Below, piece after piece: positions 26,570 through 35,733 of a stretch of 64,000 nt of DNA. The first letter of the stretch is position 1. Every line of letters starts with the position of its first letter. A program made the position numbers and the translations under genes. A model generated the notes under the pieces. It saw only the letters and a program-made list of their open reading frames with translations. It did no database searches and was not told the origin of the DNA. The stretch comes from Halotia wernerae (GTDB lineage: Bacteria; Cyanobacteriota; Cyanobacteriia; Cyanobacteriales; Nostocaceae): positions 79,415 through 143,414 of the forward strand of contig JAYGHB010000095.1 of assembly GCA_034931985.1 (NCBI GenBank). Reading direction: 5' to 3'.

Positions 26570-26672
26570 GATGCACCTAGTGGTAGTACACGTTGGACTT
26601 TAAGAATGTTAGCAGCTCAACTTGTGAAGCCGAGGCCAGACGAATTGCCCAAAAATTAGAGATTCATCATAA
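26570..26672 (+). pseudogene. IS630-type transposase fragments
   Basis: Two short pieces are joined. DAPSGSTRWTLRMLAAQLV resembles the helix-turn-helix region of IS630 transposases. A shifted frame then gives EAEARRIAQKLEIHH, which resembles the region before the last catalytic acid (usually ARRxxxKLEIHYTPKHGSWLN). The middle of the gene is deleted and no terminal repeats were recognised. Confidence 0.6.
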
Positions 26673-26692
26673 AACTCATTCATCCCTCCGAA

Positions 26693-27250
26693 CTAATGGT
26701 TCATACCATTAGTATGAGTAGGTAAACGATGTTGCCGCCGACGTTTTCTCCAAAATCTGTTGACAAAAAAGTTGTTTATACCTTGTTCCTGATTTGTTTT
26801 GGAATTTATAGAATTTTGTCTCTTGTTTCTCAAGTGATCGAGTGAATAGATATTGAAGCTGTTGGCAGCAAGTAAAATAAATAGAACAATGCCGTAACTC
26901 AGCATAGAAGTAGCTGCACCCCAGTTTTGTACTGATGTCACACCCATCTTTAAGATGATCATCAGGATAAATGTGGCAACTAGGGCGCTGCGAGTGGCTA
27001 ACCCTACTGTAATCAACACACCCACGATTAATTCCACAGGGGGAACTAGGTAGGAATTAATTCTGACGAGAAATTCTGGGAAATAAGAATTTTCCAGTTG
27101 CTTGACCGTATTTTCTACAAATCCTGGAATGTTGAAAATGCGAGTAAATCCATGATTAAAGTAATTTACGCCAATGAGAAGTCGTAGCAACAAATAAGCG
27201 ATCGCAATATCTTTCTGTTTAAGACCAATGTAGGTTCTATTATCAGTCAT
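26693..27250 (-). CDS. DoxX-family membrane protein
   Basis: The 185-residue protein has four predicted membrane helices: IAIAYLLLRLLIGVNYFNHG, SYLVPPVELIVGVLITVGLA, LVATFILMIILKMGV and LSYGIVLFILLAANSFN. The early NHGFTRIF and the helix-2 VPPVELIVG pattern are typical of DoxX/SURF4-like proteins. Some DoxX members associate with quinone oxidoreductases or with oxidative-stress complexes; nothing here fixes a partner. The NDH-2 gene lies 0.26 kb upstream on the same strand. The C-terminal 45 residues are basic and cytosolic. Confidence 0.88.
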   Translation of the reverse strand: MTDNRTYIGLKQKDIAIAYLLLRLLIGVNYFNHGFTRIFNIPGFVENTVKQLENSYFPEFLVRINSYLVPPVELIVGVLITVGLATRSALVATFILMIILKMGVTSVQNWGAATSMLSYGIVLFILLAANSFNIYSLDHLRNKRQNSINSKTNQEQGINNFFVNRFWRKRRRQHRLPTHTNGMNH

Positions 27251-27361
27251 TGCTATAACTCCAAATATGTAATTGATTGTAATTGCTGGGGTTAAGGTTC
27301 ACACGACTATGGGAGAAAATTTGGTATTTTTTTAGTGCTAGTACAGCACAGCGTAAATAAA

Positions 27362-27452
27362 GCTAGCTACCCTGACGCTCCTAACGTCGCTACCGCTGCG
27401 CTAACACCAGTCGCCTGGGTCGGGAACCCTCCTTCAGCGCTGGTTCACCATT
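27362..27452. repeat. GC-rich dispersed repeat
   Basis: This block contains CGCTAACACCAGTCGCCTGG followed by GTCGGGAACCCTCCTTCAGCG. The same CGCCTGGGTCGGGAA core followed by CCCTCC occurs inside menE at about 37140, so it is one repeat family. Confidence 0.65.
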
Positions 27453-27514
27453 CTAAACAGTTAAAAAGCCCAAATTATAAGTCTTTTGACTTACGCGCAG
27501 CGGTGCTAACATCT

Positions 27515-28765
27515 TTAACTGGGCAGAATCAAACGCACAGCGCGATCGCCTAATAAATAGGTATAAAGCCAAGTGAGTAATACTAGCAAGCGACTACGCC
27601 AACCAGGAAGATATATCAAGTGAACTCCTAGCCACATCAGCCAAGCTAAAAAGCCTGTAAAGGTAAATACGCCAATTTTACCGACACCAGAATAGCAGCC
27701 AATAATCGCTAATCTACCTTTATTGAAATAATTAAAAGGTTGGGGCGCTTGGCCCCGAAGTTGCTGCTTAATGTTGCGTGCGACAGCGACACCTTGCTGT
27801 AATGCTTCTGGCGCAACTCCATTTAATGGTTTACCGTTGTTTTCCACGTAAGCAAGATCCCCAATAGCGTAAACATTGTGTTGCTCTAGTAATTGCAGAG
27901 TAGGCTGAACAAGTAATTTTCCTTTTTTACTACTAGATAAATCCTCAGATGTTTCGGGAGAGTTGGCTTCTAATCCCGCTGTCCAAATGACAGTTGCAGT
28001 GGGAATTGCCTGATTATTTTGCAAATGTACAGATTCTGGAGTGACTTGGTTGACTTTGGTTTGCAGGTAAATTTGTACTCCCAATTGACGTAACCGCTTA
28101 TGGGTGTAAATTCCCAATTTCTTTGGGAGATTAGTCAATAAGCGATCGCCAGACTGCACTAAAATCAGTCTTACTTGCCTCAAGTCTAATGTGGGATAAT
28201 ATCGACGCAATTTCCCGCGCAGCATTTCCACCAAAGCACCTGCCATTTCTACACCCGTTGGGCCACCGCCGACGATGGTAAATGTTAGCAGTTGTTGGCG
28301 TTGTGATGGATCAGATATCTGCACAGCTTGTTCCAAACAAGAGATAATTTGGTTTCGCAATGTTACTGCCTCTTCTAAGGTTTTCATGGAAAAGGCATAT
28401 TCTGATGCTCCAGGAACCCCCAAAAATTGGGTTTGGCTTCCAGTCGCCAGTACTAAAAAGTCGTAAGCGATCGCACAAGAATCAGTCTCAACGATCTGCG
28501 CTGAAAAATCAACTCGTTCCACCTCAGCCATCAAAAACCGCAGGTTGGGCTGTTTCCAGGAGAATCGCCGTAAAATCTTACGGATGGGGTAAGCAATATG
28601 CTCAGGTTCCAATTGTCCTGTAGCAATTTGATACAGCAGTGGTACAAAAGTGTGATAGTTATTGCGATCAATTAACAATACATCTGCTCCAGAATTAGCT
28701 AAAGATTGGGCAGTTTGCAATCCACCAAATCCAGCGCCGACAATCACAACGCGGGGACTTTTCAT
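27515..28765 (-). CDS. Type II NADH dehydrogenase (NDH-2) / FAD-dependent oxidoreductase
   Basis: The 416-residue flavoprotein has two Rossmann motifs: FAD-binding VVIVGAGFGGLQTAQSLANS at the N-terminus and NAD(P)-binding FTIVGGGPTGVEMAGALVEM near residue 165. The quinone-side motif is NVYAIGDLAYVENNGKPLNG VAPEALQQG. The C-terminal 60 residues (FLAWLMWLGVHLIYLPGWRS) form the membrane-attachment helices of NDH-2. It passes electrons from NAD(P)H to plastoquinone without pumping protons; in cyanobacteria these enzymes are linked to redox sensing. The last codons run into repeat-like GC-rich sequence. Confidence 0.92.
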   Translation of the reverse strand: MKSPRVVIVGAGFGGLQTAQSLANSGADVLLIDRNNYHTFVPLLYQIATGQLEPEHIAYPIRKILRRFSWKQPNLRFLMAEVERVDFSAQIVETDSCAIAYDFLVLATGSQTQFLGVPGASEYAFSMKTLEEAVTLRNQIISCLEQAVQISDPSQRQQLLTFTIVGGGPTGVEMAGALVEMLRGKLRRYYPTLDLRQVRLILVQSGDRLLTNLPKKLGIYTHKRLRQLGVQIYLQTKVNQVTPESVHLQNNQAIPTATVIWTAGLEANSPETSEDLSSSKKGKLLVQPTLQLLEQHNVYAIGDLAYVENNGKPLNGVAPEALQQGVAVARNIKQQLRGQAPQPFNYFNKGRLAIIGCYSGVGKIGVFTFTGFLAWLMWLGVHLIYLPGWRSRLLVLLTWLYTYLLGDRAVRLILPS

Positions 28766-28861
28766 CTGTCCTCTCCTGATTTAGCTAGCTGGATGATATT
28801 TCTTAATTAAATTTTTATCGCGATCGCCTAATTTTTGCAACTATCTCAGTTGTGAAATTAC

Positions 28862-30355
28862 TTAAGCCAGTCGCAAATTATATTCGTTCTGAATAAAGTT
28901 GACAAGCCAATCTTTGACGTTGTGTGTAGCACGGCAGTCGTCTTCGTTGTAGCGTTGGATCAACTCTAGCAAGGTGCGATCGCTTGTTGTTAACCACTGA
29001 TCGTACCAGTAAATACATTTAGCACCATTAGCTTCTTGATCACGCCACTCAAACCCCAACCAACGAGCGATCGCTTTCAGGGCATAGCTTTCTACAGGCA
29101 GTGCTACACTCTGGGTTAATTGTTCATATACATCGACAAATCGATTCAGTACAGGACGCACTGAAGAATATGGAGTATGATAAAGTTTCGCCAGTCGTTT
29201 GACTGTATCAAATTCGTAAACACAAAAATGGTAAATTGGCGCTTCGGGATATTGCCAAACCAAATCTAGAAATTGCTGCCAGACTAATTCTTCTTCTGCT
29301 AAATTTTCAGCTAAAAACGAATAAAACTGTTCAGTGTTAGTTTGCCTATCAACAACCAACACTCCTAAAAGATAATTTAAATCTAAGTCTGGTTGTGCCT
29401 CAATATCAAAATAAAGCTCCACAGAAGCCGTAAACGTAATATTATCTATTGCTAGTGGACTAGGTAGGAGAAAAGGTCGTCTTTGCAATGCAGATTGAGC
29501 TTGTACTACCAACTTGGGTGCTACTTGGGCATCGAAACCAAGGAGATTTTCTAAAATAATGGGATTGGTATGAGCTAGAGATTCTAGTGTATTAATAGAT
29601 ATGGCTTGGAGTTGAGTGTAGCGAATTGGTGTAACTCCTGGTAACAAGGAGAGATGTTTTTGCGATTGAGCGATCGCATAACATTGATTGTACCAATGGC
29701 AAAGATTACACTTTTGGCGGGAGATAAACACCTCTGGCGCATCTGGTGATTCTACAACTTGAATAAACTCCTCCAAAATGTGTTGCATCTGTGGTATCCA
29801 TTTTGTTAGATCCACGGCATAATCAGTGTTTTTGTTACGCAATAACAACCAAGCTGTTTGAGGTGCAACTCCCTGCACTGTTGCCAAAACTTGGGCGTGA
29901 AATGCGATGACAACTTGATATTCCTGCTTGGGACGCTTACCCAGTTCGATATTTGCTGGAACGTACATCCAATCTCCAAAGCAAGACTGTCCTGGCTGTT
30001 TTACAAGTAAATCTGGACAACTAAGGAAAGTATATCCTTCATAGTTAGGGGATTCACTGACTTTATCTATTAACTTATTGTTAACTAACAGTACTCCTTG
30101 ATGAATGTAATCGACTCCCTGCTGCATCAATTTTAAAGTGGCTGCTTGCCCTGCTTCCCAGTTTCCCCGCGGGTAATCTGGTTTTTGACAGGTTAAACTT
30201 GCCAAAATTCCCCAACGATGAGCCTTTTTGTCTTGTTGCAGTTTGAGCAACAATTCATTCGGTGCATCGCGCTGAATTTTGTCACCGTGAATATCTAAAA
30301 AAGGTCGGCGCTTACAGCGTTGATATTGCAGTAGGAGTTCGGCATTTATTAACAT
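28862..30355 (-). CDS. TM0106-family RecB-like nuclease with RNase H-like C-terminus
   Basis: This 497-residue protein begins MLINAELLLQYQRCKRRPFL, the Cas4/RecB-like start with a conserved Cys. Further Cys residues lie in VFISRQKCNLCHWYNQCYAI, probably an iron-sulfur site as in Cas4/AddB-type nucleases. The C-terminal half (about 300-495) is a DEDD exonuclease-like domain (RNase_H_2): VELYFDIEAQPDLDLNYLLG, HFCVYEFDTVKRLAKLY, RFVDVYEQLTQSV and LIQRYNEDDCRAT, which supply the acidic residues. Members are often found near or apart from CRISPR loci; no cas gene or array is present here. The probable role is DNA repair or defence (inference). Confidence 0.9.
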   Translation of the reverse strand: MLINAELLLQYQRCKRRPFLDIHGDKIQRDAPNELLLKLQQDKKAHRWGILASLTCQKPDYPRGNWEAGQAATLKLMQQGVDYIHQGVLLVNNKLIDKVSESPNYEGYTFLSCPDLLVKQPGQSCFGDWMYVPANIELGKRPKQEYQVVIAFHAQVLATVQGVAPQTAWLLLRNKNTDYAVDLTKWIPQMQHILEEFIQVVESPDAPEVFISRQKCNLCHWYNQCYAIAQSQKHLSLLPGVTPIRYTQLQAISINTLESLAHTNPIILENLLGFDAQVAPKLVVQAQSALQRRPFLLPSPLAIDNITFTASVELYFDIEAQPDLDLNYLLGVLVVDRQTNTEQFYSFLAENLAEEELVWQQFLDLVWQYPEAPIYHFCVYEFDTVKRLAKLYHTPYSSVRPVLNRFVDVYEQLTQSVALPVESYALKAIARWLGFEWRDQEANGAKCIYWYDQWLTTSDRTLLELIQRYNEDDCRATHNVKDWLVNFIQNEYNLRLA

Positions 30356-30758
30356 TCCTTTAAGCTAGCAAGAATTAGCACTCTCTGGGAGTAGTCCAGT
30401 AAAGAAAGATCACAAAGGAAGAGGAATCTAACCTACATTGGCTTTAATATACAAGGGTGCGTTATGGACATTAGTCTTCAATACGGTTCAGTTAAGGAAC
30501 GGATATAGCGGTTTCCAATGTGGTATTTATACTTTTTTCGTTGGTACAGTAGGTTTGTGGGAATTATTTACGGAATCGAATGAAGATTTAGTTCCAAAAG
30601 CTTAATAATCACATTCTGTTTCATCGCGATCGCTTGACTTTTCAAGACAGTCGCTACGAATGATTGAATTTCATACCCTTTTTGTGGTGGGCTGTACTAA
30701 GGTTGATAGGATGAGAAAAAGGTAAATATTTCGCCATCATTAAAAATTGTTTTGTAAG
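30356..30758. other. Divergent promoter region before proA
   Basis: About 400 bases lie between the divergent nuclease gene and proA. Apart from one HIP1 site near 30625, no gene, repeat or clear regulatory motif was seen. Confidence 0.5.
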
Positions 30759-32063
30759 ATGACTACTTTCCAAGTTGCTTCTCCTTTAATTGCGATCGCC
30801 CAAAAAACTCGCCAAGCTGCAAGTAAACTGGCTATTTCCTCGACTGAAGCCAAAAATCAAGCTATTGAAGCGATCGCTCAAGCTTTAGAATTGGCAAAAG
30901 ATGAAATTTTGCTAGCAAATGTTGCCGATTGTCAAGGGGCTGCGGAAGTAATTCCCAAACCACTTTATAAACGTTTGCAATTGGATGAACATAAGTTAAG
31001 AGAGGCGATCGCAGGAGTGCGAGATGTAGGCAAATTAGCTGATCCAGTAGGTAAAATCCAGATTCACCGCGAACTCGATACAGACTTAGTCCTAAAGCGG
31101 ATTACTTGTCCTTTGGGTGTTTTGGGGATTATTTTTGAAGCACGTCCAGAGGCCGCAATTCAAATTGTTTCTTTAGCTATTAAATCGGGTAATGGCGTGA
31201 TTCTCAAATGTGGCAAGGAAGCTGTTCGTTCTTGTGAAGCAATAGTCAAAGCAATTAAGCAAGGATTATCTCAAACTGCTGTTAACCCTGATGCAGTGCA
31301 GTTACTAACAACTAGAGAAGAAACTAGAGAACTTTTAAATTTAGATAAATATGTAGATTTAATTATTCCTAGAGGTTCTAACTCCTTTGTCAGATTTGTC
31401 CAAGAAAATACTCGGATTCCAGTATTAGGTCATGCTGATGGAATTTGTCATCTTTATATAGATCAAACAGCTGATATCGACAAAGCTGTAGAAATTACAG
31501 TAGATGCGAAAGCCCAATATCCTGCTGTTTGTAATGCGATTGAAACTTTGTTAGTTCATCAGTCAATTGCTGCCGAATTTTTACCAAAAGTAGCCAAAGC
31601 TTTGCAAGAATACCATGTAGAATTAAGAGGTGATATACGCACCTTGGCGATTTTGCCTGATATTGTGACTGCTACAGCAATAGACTGGGAGACAGAATAC
31701 AGCGATTATATTTTGTCGATTAAAATCGTGGATTCTATAGAAGATGCGATCGCTCATATCAATGATTATGGTTCTCGTCATACCGATGCGATCGTTACAG
31801 AAGATGCTACGGCTGTGGAAACTTTTTTTGGGACTGTCAACTCAGCCAATGTATTCCACAATTGTTCTACTCGCTTTGCTGATGGTTTCCGCTACGGTTT
31901 TGGTGCAGAAGTAGGGATTAGTACCCAACAAATGCCTCCCCGTGGCCCCGTCGGTTTAGAAGGATTGGTGACATACAAGTATCAAATGACAGGTAATGGT
32001 CATATTGTGGCGACTTATGCTGGAGCCAATGCTAAGGCATTTACTCATCAGGATTTCGGATAA
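30759..32063 (+). CDS. proA: Glutamate-5-semialdehyde dehydrogenase (gamma-glutamyl phosphate reductase)
   Basis: ProA reduces gamma-glutamyl phosphate to glutamate semialdehyde, the second step of proline synthesis. The 434-residue product has the aldehyde dehydrogenase fold: CPLGVLGIIFEARPEAAIQI, ILKCGKEAVRSCEAI and LIIPRGSNSFVRFVQE. The catalytic Cys lies in AQYPAVCNAIETLLVH, and the tail is FGAEVGISTQQMPPRGPVGL. ATG at 30759 (MTTFQVAS) was preferred over an upstream alternative at 30747. proB and proC are not nearby. A hairpin follows at 32144. Confidence 0.96.
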   Translation: MTTFQVASPLIAIAQKTRQAASKLAISSTEAKNQAIEAIAQALELAKDEILLANVADCQGAAEVIPKPLYKRLQLDEHKLREAIAGVRDVGKLADPVGKIQIHRELDTDLVLKRITCPLGVLGIIFEARPEAAIQIVSLAIKSGNGVILKCGKEAVRSCEAIVKAIKQGLSQTAVNPDAVQLLTTREETRELLNLDKYVDLIIPRGSNSFVRFVQENTRIPVLGHADGICHLYIDQTADIDKAVEITVDAKAQYPAVCNAIETLLVHQSIAAEFLPKVAKALQEYHVELRGDIRTLAILPDIVTATAIDWETEYSDYILSIKIVDSIEDAIAHINDYGSRHTDAIVTEDATAVETFFGTVNSANVFHNCSTRFADGFRYGFGAEVGISTQQMPPRGPVGLEGLVTYKYQMTGNGHIVATYAGANAKAFTHQDFG

Positions 32064-32143
32064 AAAATCTTGACATGTTTCAATACCTTTGCCAAAATAA
32101 GAGCCTAGATAAATTTTGGCAAAAGTGGCAAAATTAAGCATAC

Positions 32144-32188
32144 ATAAGCGTTTCGATGAAAAGGTGGTTTTTCATCTGAAACCCTTAT
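32144..32188 (+). terminator. Imperfect stem-loop downstream of proA
   Basis: ATAAG-C-GTTTC-G-ATGAAAA pairs with TTTTCAT-C-TGAAAC-C-CTTAT around GGTGGT. The mismatches sit symmetrically, as in an aged palindromic element. It is 80 bases after the proA stop and could terminate transcription. Confidence 0.5.
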
Positions 32189-32340
32189 CCTGCTGTCAAT
32201 ACGTTAAAAAACCCTTGTAGGAAACCTTAAAGGAATTTTTAGGACTGATTGTTTTTGCCAACCCTCAAAGAAATGGGAGTTAATGGTTAAAGCATCATCA
32301 TCTCACCCTCGTAAATTGGCGAAGGTATTGATGTTTAATA

Positions 32341-32462
32341 TCATATTCGGTTGATTACTTATAAAATGTCATTGCGAGTGCAACGCAGTGAAGTGAAGCA
32401 ATCACAAAGATTCTGCGATTGCTTTGCTTTGCTCGCAATGACAAGTGTTTATCCGAATATGA
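32341..32462. mobile_element. Nested-palindrome MITE-like element
   Basis: The outer inverted repeats are TCATATTCGG (32341-32350) and CCGAATATGA (32453-32462). Inside them, GTCATTGCGAG (32368) and CTCGCAATGAC (32432) form a second pair. The centre holds AAGCAATCACAAAGA and TCTGCGATTGCTT, giving a third pairing. No reading frame is present. The inner GTCATTGCGAG unit is a common dispersed palindrome in Nostoc-type genomes. Confidence 0.6.
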
Positions 32463-32488
32463 CATAACACATTCTCACCGAAAAAATT

Positions 32489-32521
32489 AGGAGTCAGAAG
32501 TGTTCTCAACTCCTGACTCCT
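32489..32521. repeat. Inverted repeat AGGAGTCAG / CTGACTCCT
   Basis: A nine-base perfect stem (AGGAGTCAG/CTGACTCCT) surrounds a loop of about 15 bases containing AAGTGTTCTCAACTC. This is a common dispersed hairpin type. It may equally be a transcription stop for neither neighbour, since both lie hundreds of bases away. Confidence 0.45.
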
Positions 32522-32692
32522 GGCTCGTCTAATGAGCCTGTATTTCATTAATCACTTTTTTCTTTATGGAATGGCTAAAATACTTAGGGGAACAGCTTTG
32601 AAAGTCTCTTGGTGTTGAGGTTTTATGAACAGTTGATGTCCTCAGCTACCTCGCAACTGCTATACCTGACAACGAGTATCAGCCTAAAAATT

Positions 32693-32908
32693 TCAGTTAA
32701 CACAAATCGAGAAGTCATTGGGATCTAAATCAACAGGAAATAAAAAAAGTTCCTTATTCAAGAGCGATGCTTTATAGGAAAGCTTAACTGCTTTATCCAA
32801 GGTACAAAACTTGATTGGAACCCACTTACTATTCCAGAAAAAGTAGACAACGACACGGACTGGTGTATGCTCTTCCAATGGGACTGGAAGTTGCCAAGGT
32901 GAAAACAC
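32693..32908 (-). CDS. Possible small protein, unassigned
   Basis: The 71-residue frame (MFSPWQLPVPLEEHTPVRVV...) has a plausible amino-acid mix, alternating strand and helix, and ends DLDPNDFSICVN. No family is recognised and no clear ribosome site precedes the ATG. It may be a remnant of a longer gene in the 970-base gap between proA and menF. It is included only as a possibility. Confidence 0.3.
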   Translation of the reverse strand: MFSPWQLPVPLEEHTPVRVVVYFFWNSKWVPIKFCTLDKAVKLSYKASLLNKELFLFPVDLDPNDFSICVN

Positions 32909-33033
32909 AATATATAAAACTCATTTTTTATGGTAATAACATCTAACTTTGGCAGTAGCAGCAAAAAATAACAACTGTCATAAGTAAGAAATCAATTACA
33001 TTACTATCTAATACCTAAACATAATTCACAGCT

Positions 33034-34449
33034 TCAAACTAATGCTTTGAGTAAAGCCTGAAGCTTAAGTTGTACCTCTGCAAACTCTTTATCAGGATCG
33101 GAACCAGCAACGATACCAGCACCAGCATACAATCTAGCGCGATCGCCATCTATCAATGCTGAACGAATGCCAACTATAAATTCACAGTTCCCCTGAGAAT
33201 CTATCCAACCCAAAGGCGCAGCATATAAACCTCTCTCAAAGCTTTCGTAACGACGAATTTCGGCACAGGCGATATCTCTAGCTGCACCGGCAACGGCTGG
33301 TGTAGGATGCAGTTGGGAGACAATTTTTAATGGGTGTACGTTAGTAGGAACTATGGCACTAATTGGTGTCCATAAATGCTGGATGTTAGATAATTGTCGC
33401 AGACGTGGTGCTAGTGCTTGAGGTAACAAACCCAACTGGGATAGGCGTTGTGTAATAAAATCAATCACCAGCAAATGTTCATGTCTTTCTTTTTCACTAT
33501 TAAGTAAACGATTAGCATTAGCTGCATCTTCGGTAGGTGTTTTACCTCTAGGTGCAGAACCCGCCAAAGCATCGGTAATTAACTGTTGGCTATGAATACT
33601 AATTAATCTTTCTGGACTAGCTCCAATAAAGTTTTGTCCCTTACCGTTGCTAGTAGAGAAAATATAACAGTTAGGATGTATTTGTCGGAGATTATCTAAA
33701 GATTTAAATAAGTTAAAACAATTGCTTGATTTGACATCTAATGCATCAGCCAGCACAATCTTACTTAAATGACTAGACTGGATTTTTTGCAGGGCAGATA
33801 TAACAGAGCGTTTAAATTGTGCAGAATTAGTAACAGGCTTTTTACGAAATTTTGTGGGAAAATAATCAAGCCTTGGAGAATAATATTCTAAAGAATCTAT
33901 AAGTTTGAGTTTGTTCTGCAAATTTTGGATGAAATTTTGCACATCTACTCTAGCATTGACAATTATATTATTTACTAATATGCAATGCTGATTCTTGACA
34001 GCTATTTGCCAACGAGGCAGGAAAATCGTAGCAGATGGAAATGGATAATTAACTTGGGAGTTTTGATCAAAAAAACTGAAATAACAAAAAAAATGAGAAC
34101 CAGCAAAGGGTTGATTAGTATTACCAAAATTAATTATATTTTTTAGACAAGATTTGATAAAATCTTCAGCTTGAATAAAACGCTCTTGTCCATCAATTTG
34201 CAATTTTGCTACAGCATCAATGGCCGCGATCGCTTCTTCTTTACCTTTGTTCTCAAAGTAAAAATTTATTTCATTTGCTTGCGTAAGTTGATCTAATACA
34301 ACTAAAGGATCTACCCAGTCAATATCTAGCGAAATACTGACAATTTGCTTGCAATCATTTTTGAGACAATTTTCTTGAACAGATAACAGAAATTGATATA
34401 AATCTTTGTGTTTGACAAAGAAGTTGTTACGACATGGTGAAACTGTCAT
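33034..34449 (-). CDS. menF: Isochorismate synthase
   Basis: MenF converts chorismate to isochorismate, the first committed step of phylloquinone (vitamin K1) synthesis. The 471-residue protein has the chorismate-binding fold in its C-terminal half: KIVLADALDVK, FIGASPERLISIHSQQLITD, ALAGSAPRGKT, LWTPISAIVPTN, LHPTPAVAGAARD, ERGLYAAPLGWIDSQGNCEF and the tail YAGAGIVAGSDPDKEFAEVQ. The acid pair and the Lys general base of this family lie in these motifs. It is transcribed away from menA-menC-menE across a 309-base divergent region, so the four genes probably share control. Confidence 0.95.
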   Translation of the reverse strand: MTVSPCRNNFFVKHKDLYQFLLSVQENCLKNDCKQIVSISLDIDWVDPLVVLDQLTQANEINFYFENKGKEEAIAAIDAVAKLQIDGQERFIQAEDFIKSCLKNIINFGNTNQPFAGSHFFCYFSFFDQNSQVNYPFPSATIFLPRWQIAVKNQHCILVNNIIVNARVDVQNFIQNLQNKLKLIDSLEYYSPRLDYFPTKFRKKPVTNSAQFKRSVISALQKIQSSHLSKIVLADALDVKSSNCFNLFKSLDNLRQIHPNCYIFSTSNGKGQNFIGASPERLISIHSQQLITDALAGSAPRGKTPTEDAANANRLLNSEKERHEHLLVIDFITQRLSQLGLLPQALAPRLRQLSNIQHLWTPISAIVPTNVHPLKIVSQLHPTPAVAGAARDIACAEIRRYESFERGLYAAPLGWIDSQGNCEFIVGIRSALIDGDRARLYAGAGIVAGSDPDKEFAEVQLKLQALLKALV

Positions 34450-34758
34450 GGATCTAGCAATAGTAAACTTTTTTTAAGTTATCTTCCTAAAGTGTAATTA
34501 AACGTGGTCGTATTTCTACAGGTAACATATTAAGTTGCCATTTCACCAGAGTATGGTTTGCCTTGTTTGTGGTGTTCTCAGACGCTGACAAGCCATGCCC
34601 AGTTTTGGGTTGCAACCAAAGAGTGAGTGTTACCAAAGGGAGGTTAACCAGCCACAGCAAAAGCTATAAGATTTTGCACTTAACCAATATCTAGTGTCTC
34701 TGAAAATTGTAAAATTTCACCCATGAGTAAATTGCTGGTAATTAATTAATCACGAGTA
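34450..34758. other. Divergent men promoter region
   Basis: About 300 bases separate menF and menA. No gene or clear motif was seen. Bidirectional promoters for the men genes should lie here. Confidence 0.5.
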
Positions 34759-35655
34759 ATGACTACAAAGCAGGTTTCACATCCTAAAACTAAGTTATGG
34801 ATGGCGGCAATTAAACCGCCAATGTACAGCGTTGCGATTATGCCCATTTGGGTAGGAACAGCGGTTGCTTTTGCCGAAACCAAGATTTTTAATTTAGTAG
34901 TATTTTCCACTTTTGTAGCTGCGGCAATTTTAATTCTGGCGTGGGAAAATATCAGTAATGATGTCTTTGATTCTGAAACAGGAATCGATCAAAACAAACA
35001 TCATTCTTTAGTGAATTTAACTGGTAATAAGCGATTAATATTCTGGTTAGGAAATTTAAGTTTAATTTCGGGTTTGTTAGGAATAATAGCGATCGCTACT
35101 TGGCAAAAAGACCCCACTGTGATCGGGATAATTCTGCTGTGTTGTGGTTTAGGTTACGCTTATCAAGGGCCGCCCTTTCGCTTAGGATACCAGGGTTTAG
35201 GGGAGATTATTTGCTTTTTTGCTTTTGGCCCTTTAGCAGTAACGGCAGCATATTACAGCCAAACCTCAACTTGGTCAATGACGAGTTTAGCAGCCTCGGT
35301 AATTGTGGGTATTCCCACAAGTTTAATTTTGTTTTGCTCCCATTTTCACCAAGTTAAGGATGACATAGCCGCAGGCAAGCGATCGCCTGTTGTGCGGTTG
35401 GGTACGGTAAAATCTGCTCAACTGCTATATTGGTTCACCGCAAGTATTTATCCCTTAACTTTGCTGTTTGTATTACTCGGCATTTTTCCAGGATGGACAT
35501 TGTTGAGTTGGCTGAGTTTGCCTTATGCCGTCAAATTATGTCGTCATGTCCAACAAAATCATCATCTACCAGAAAAAGTTAGTAACTGTAAATTCATCGC
35601 CGTCAAAATGCATTTCTGGAGCTGTTTATTGTTTGGCTTGGGATTCATGCTTTAG
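34759..35655 (+). CDS. menA: 2-carboxy-1,4-naphthoquinone phytyltransferase
   Basis: MenA attaches a phytyl (or prenyl) chain to 1,4-dihydroxy-2-naphthoate in the membrane. The 298-residue UbiA-type protein has eight or nine helices. The diphosphate-binding motif is ILAWENISNDVFDSETGIDQ near residue 60, and the second acidic motif is HFHQVKDDIAAGKRSPVVRL near 200. Substrate-pocket signatures include GYAYQGPPFRLGYQGLGE. It leads the plus-strand men operon; menC starts 78 bases after the stop. Confidence 0.95.
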   Translation: MTTKQVSHPKTKLWMAAIKPPMYSVAIMPIWVGTAVAFAETKIFNLVVFSTFVAAAILILAWENISNDVFDSETGIDQNKHHSLVNLTGNKRLIFWLGNLSLISGLLGIIAIATWQKDPTVIGIILLCCGLGYAYQGPPFRLGYQGLGEIICFFAFGPLAVTAAYYSQTSTWSMTSLAASVIVGIPTSLILFCSHFHQVKDDIAAGKRSPVVRLGTVKSAQLLYWFTASIYPLTLLFVLLGIFPGWTLLSWLSLPYAVKLCRHVQQNHHLPEKVSNCKFIAVKMHFWSCLLFGLGFML

Positions 35656-35733
35656 TCAGTGGTCAGTTGTCAATAGCAAAACACCAACAACTAACAACTG
35701 ACAAACCTAATAAGTTAGCTTGATTTTCATATA

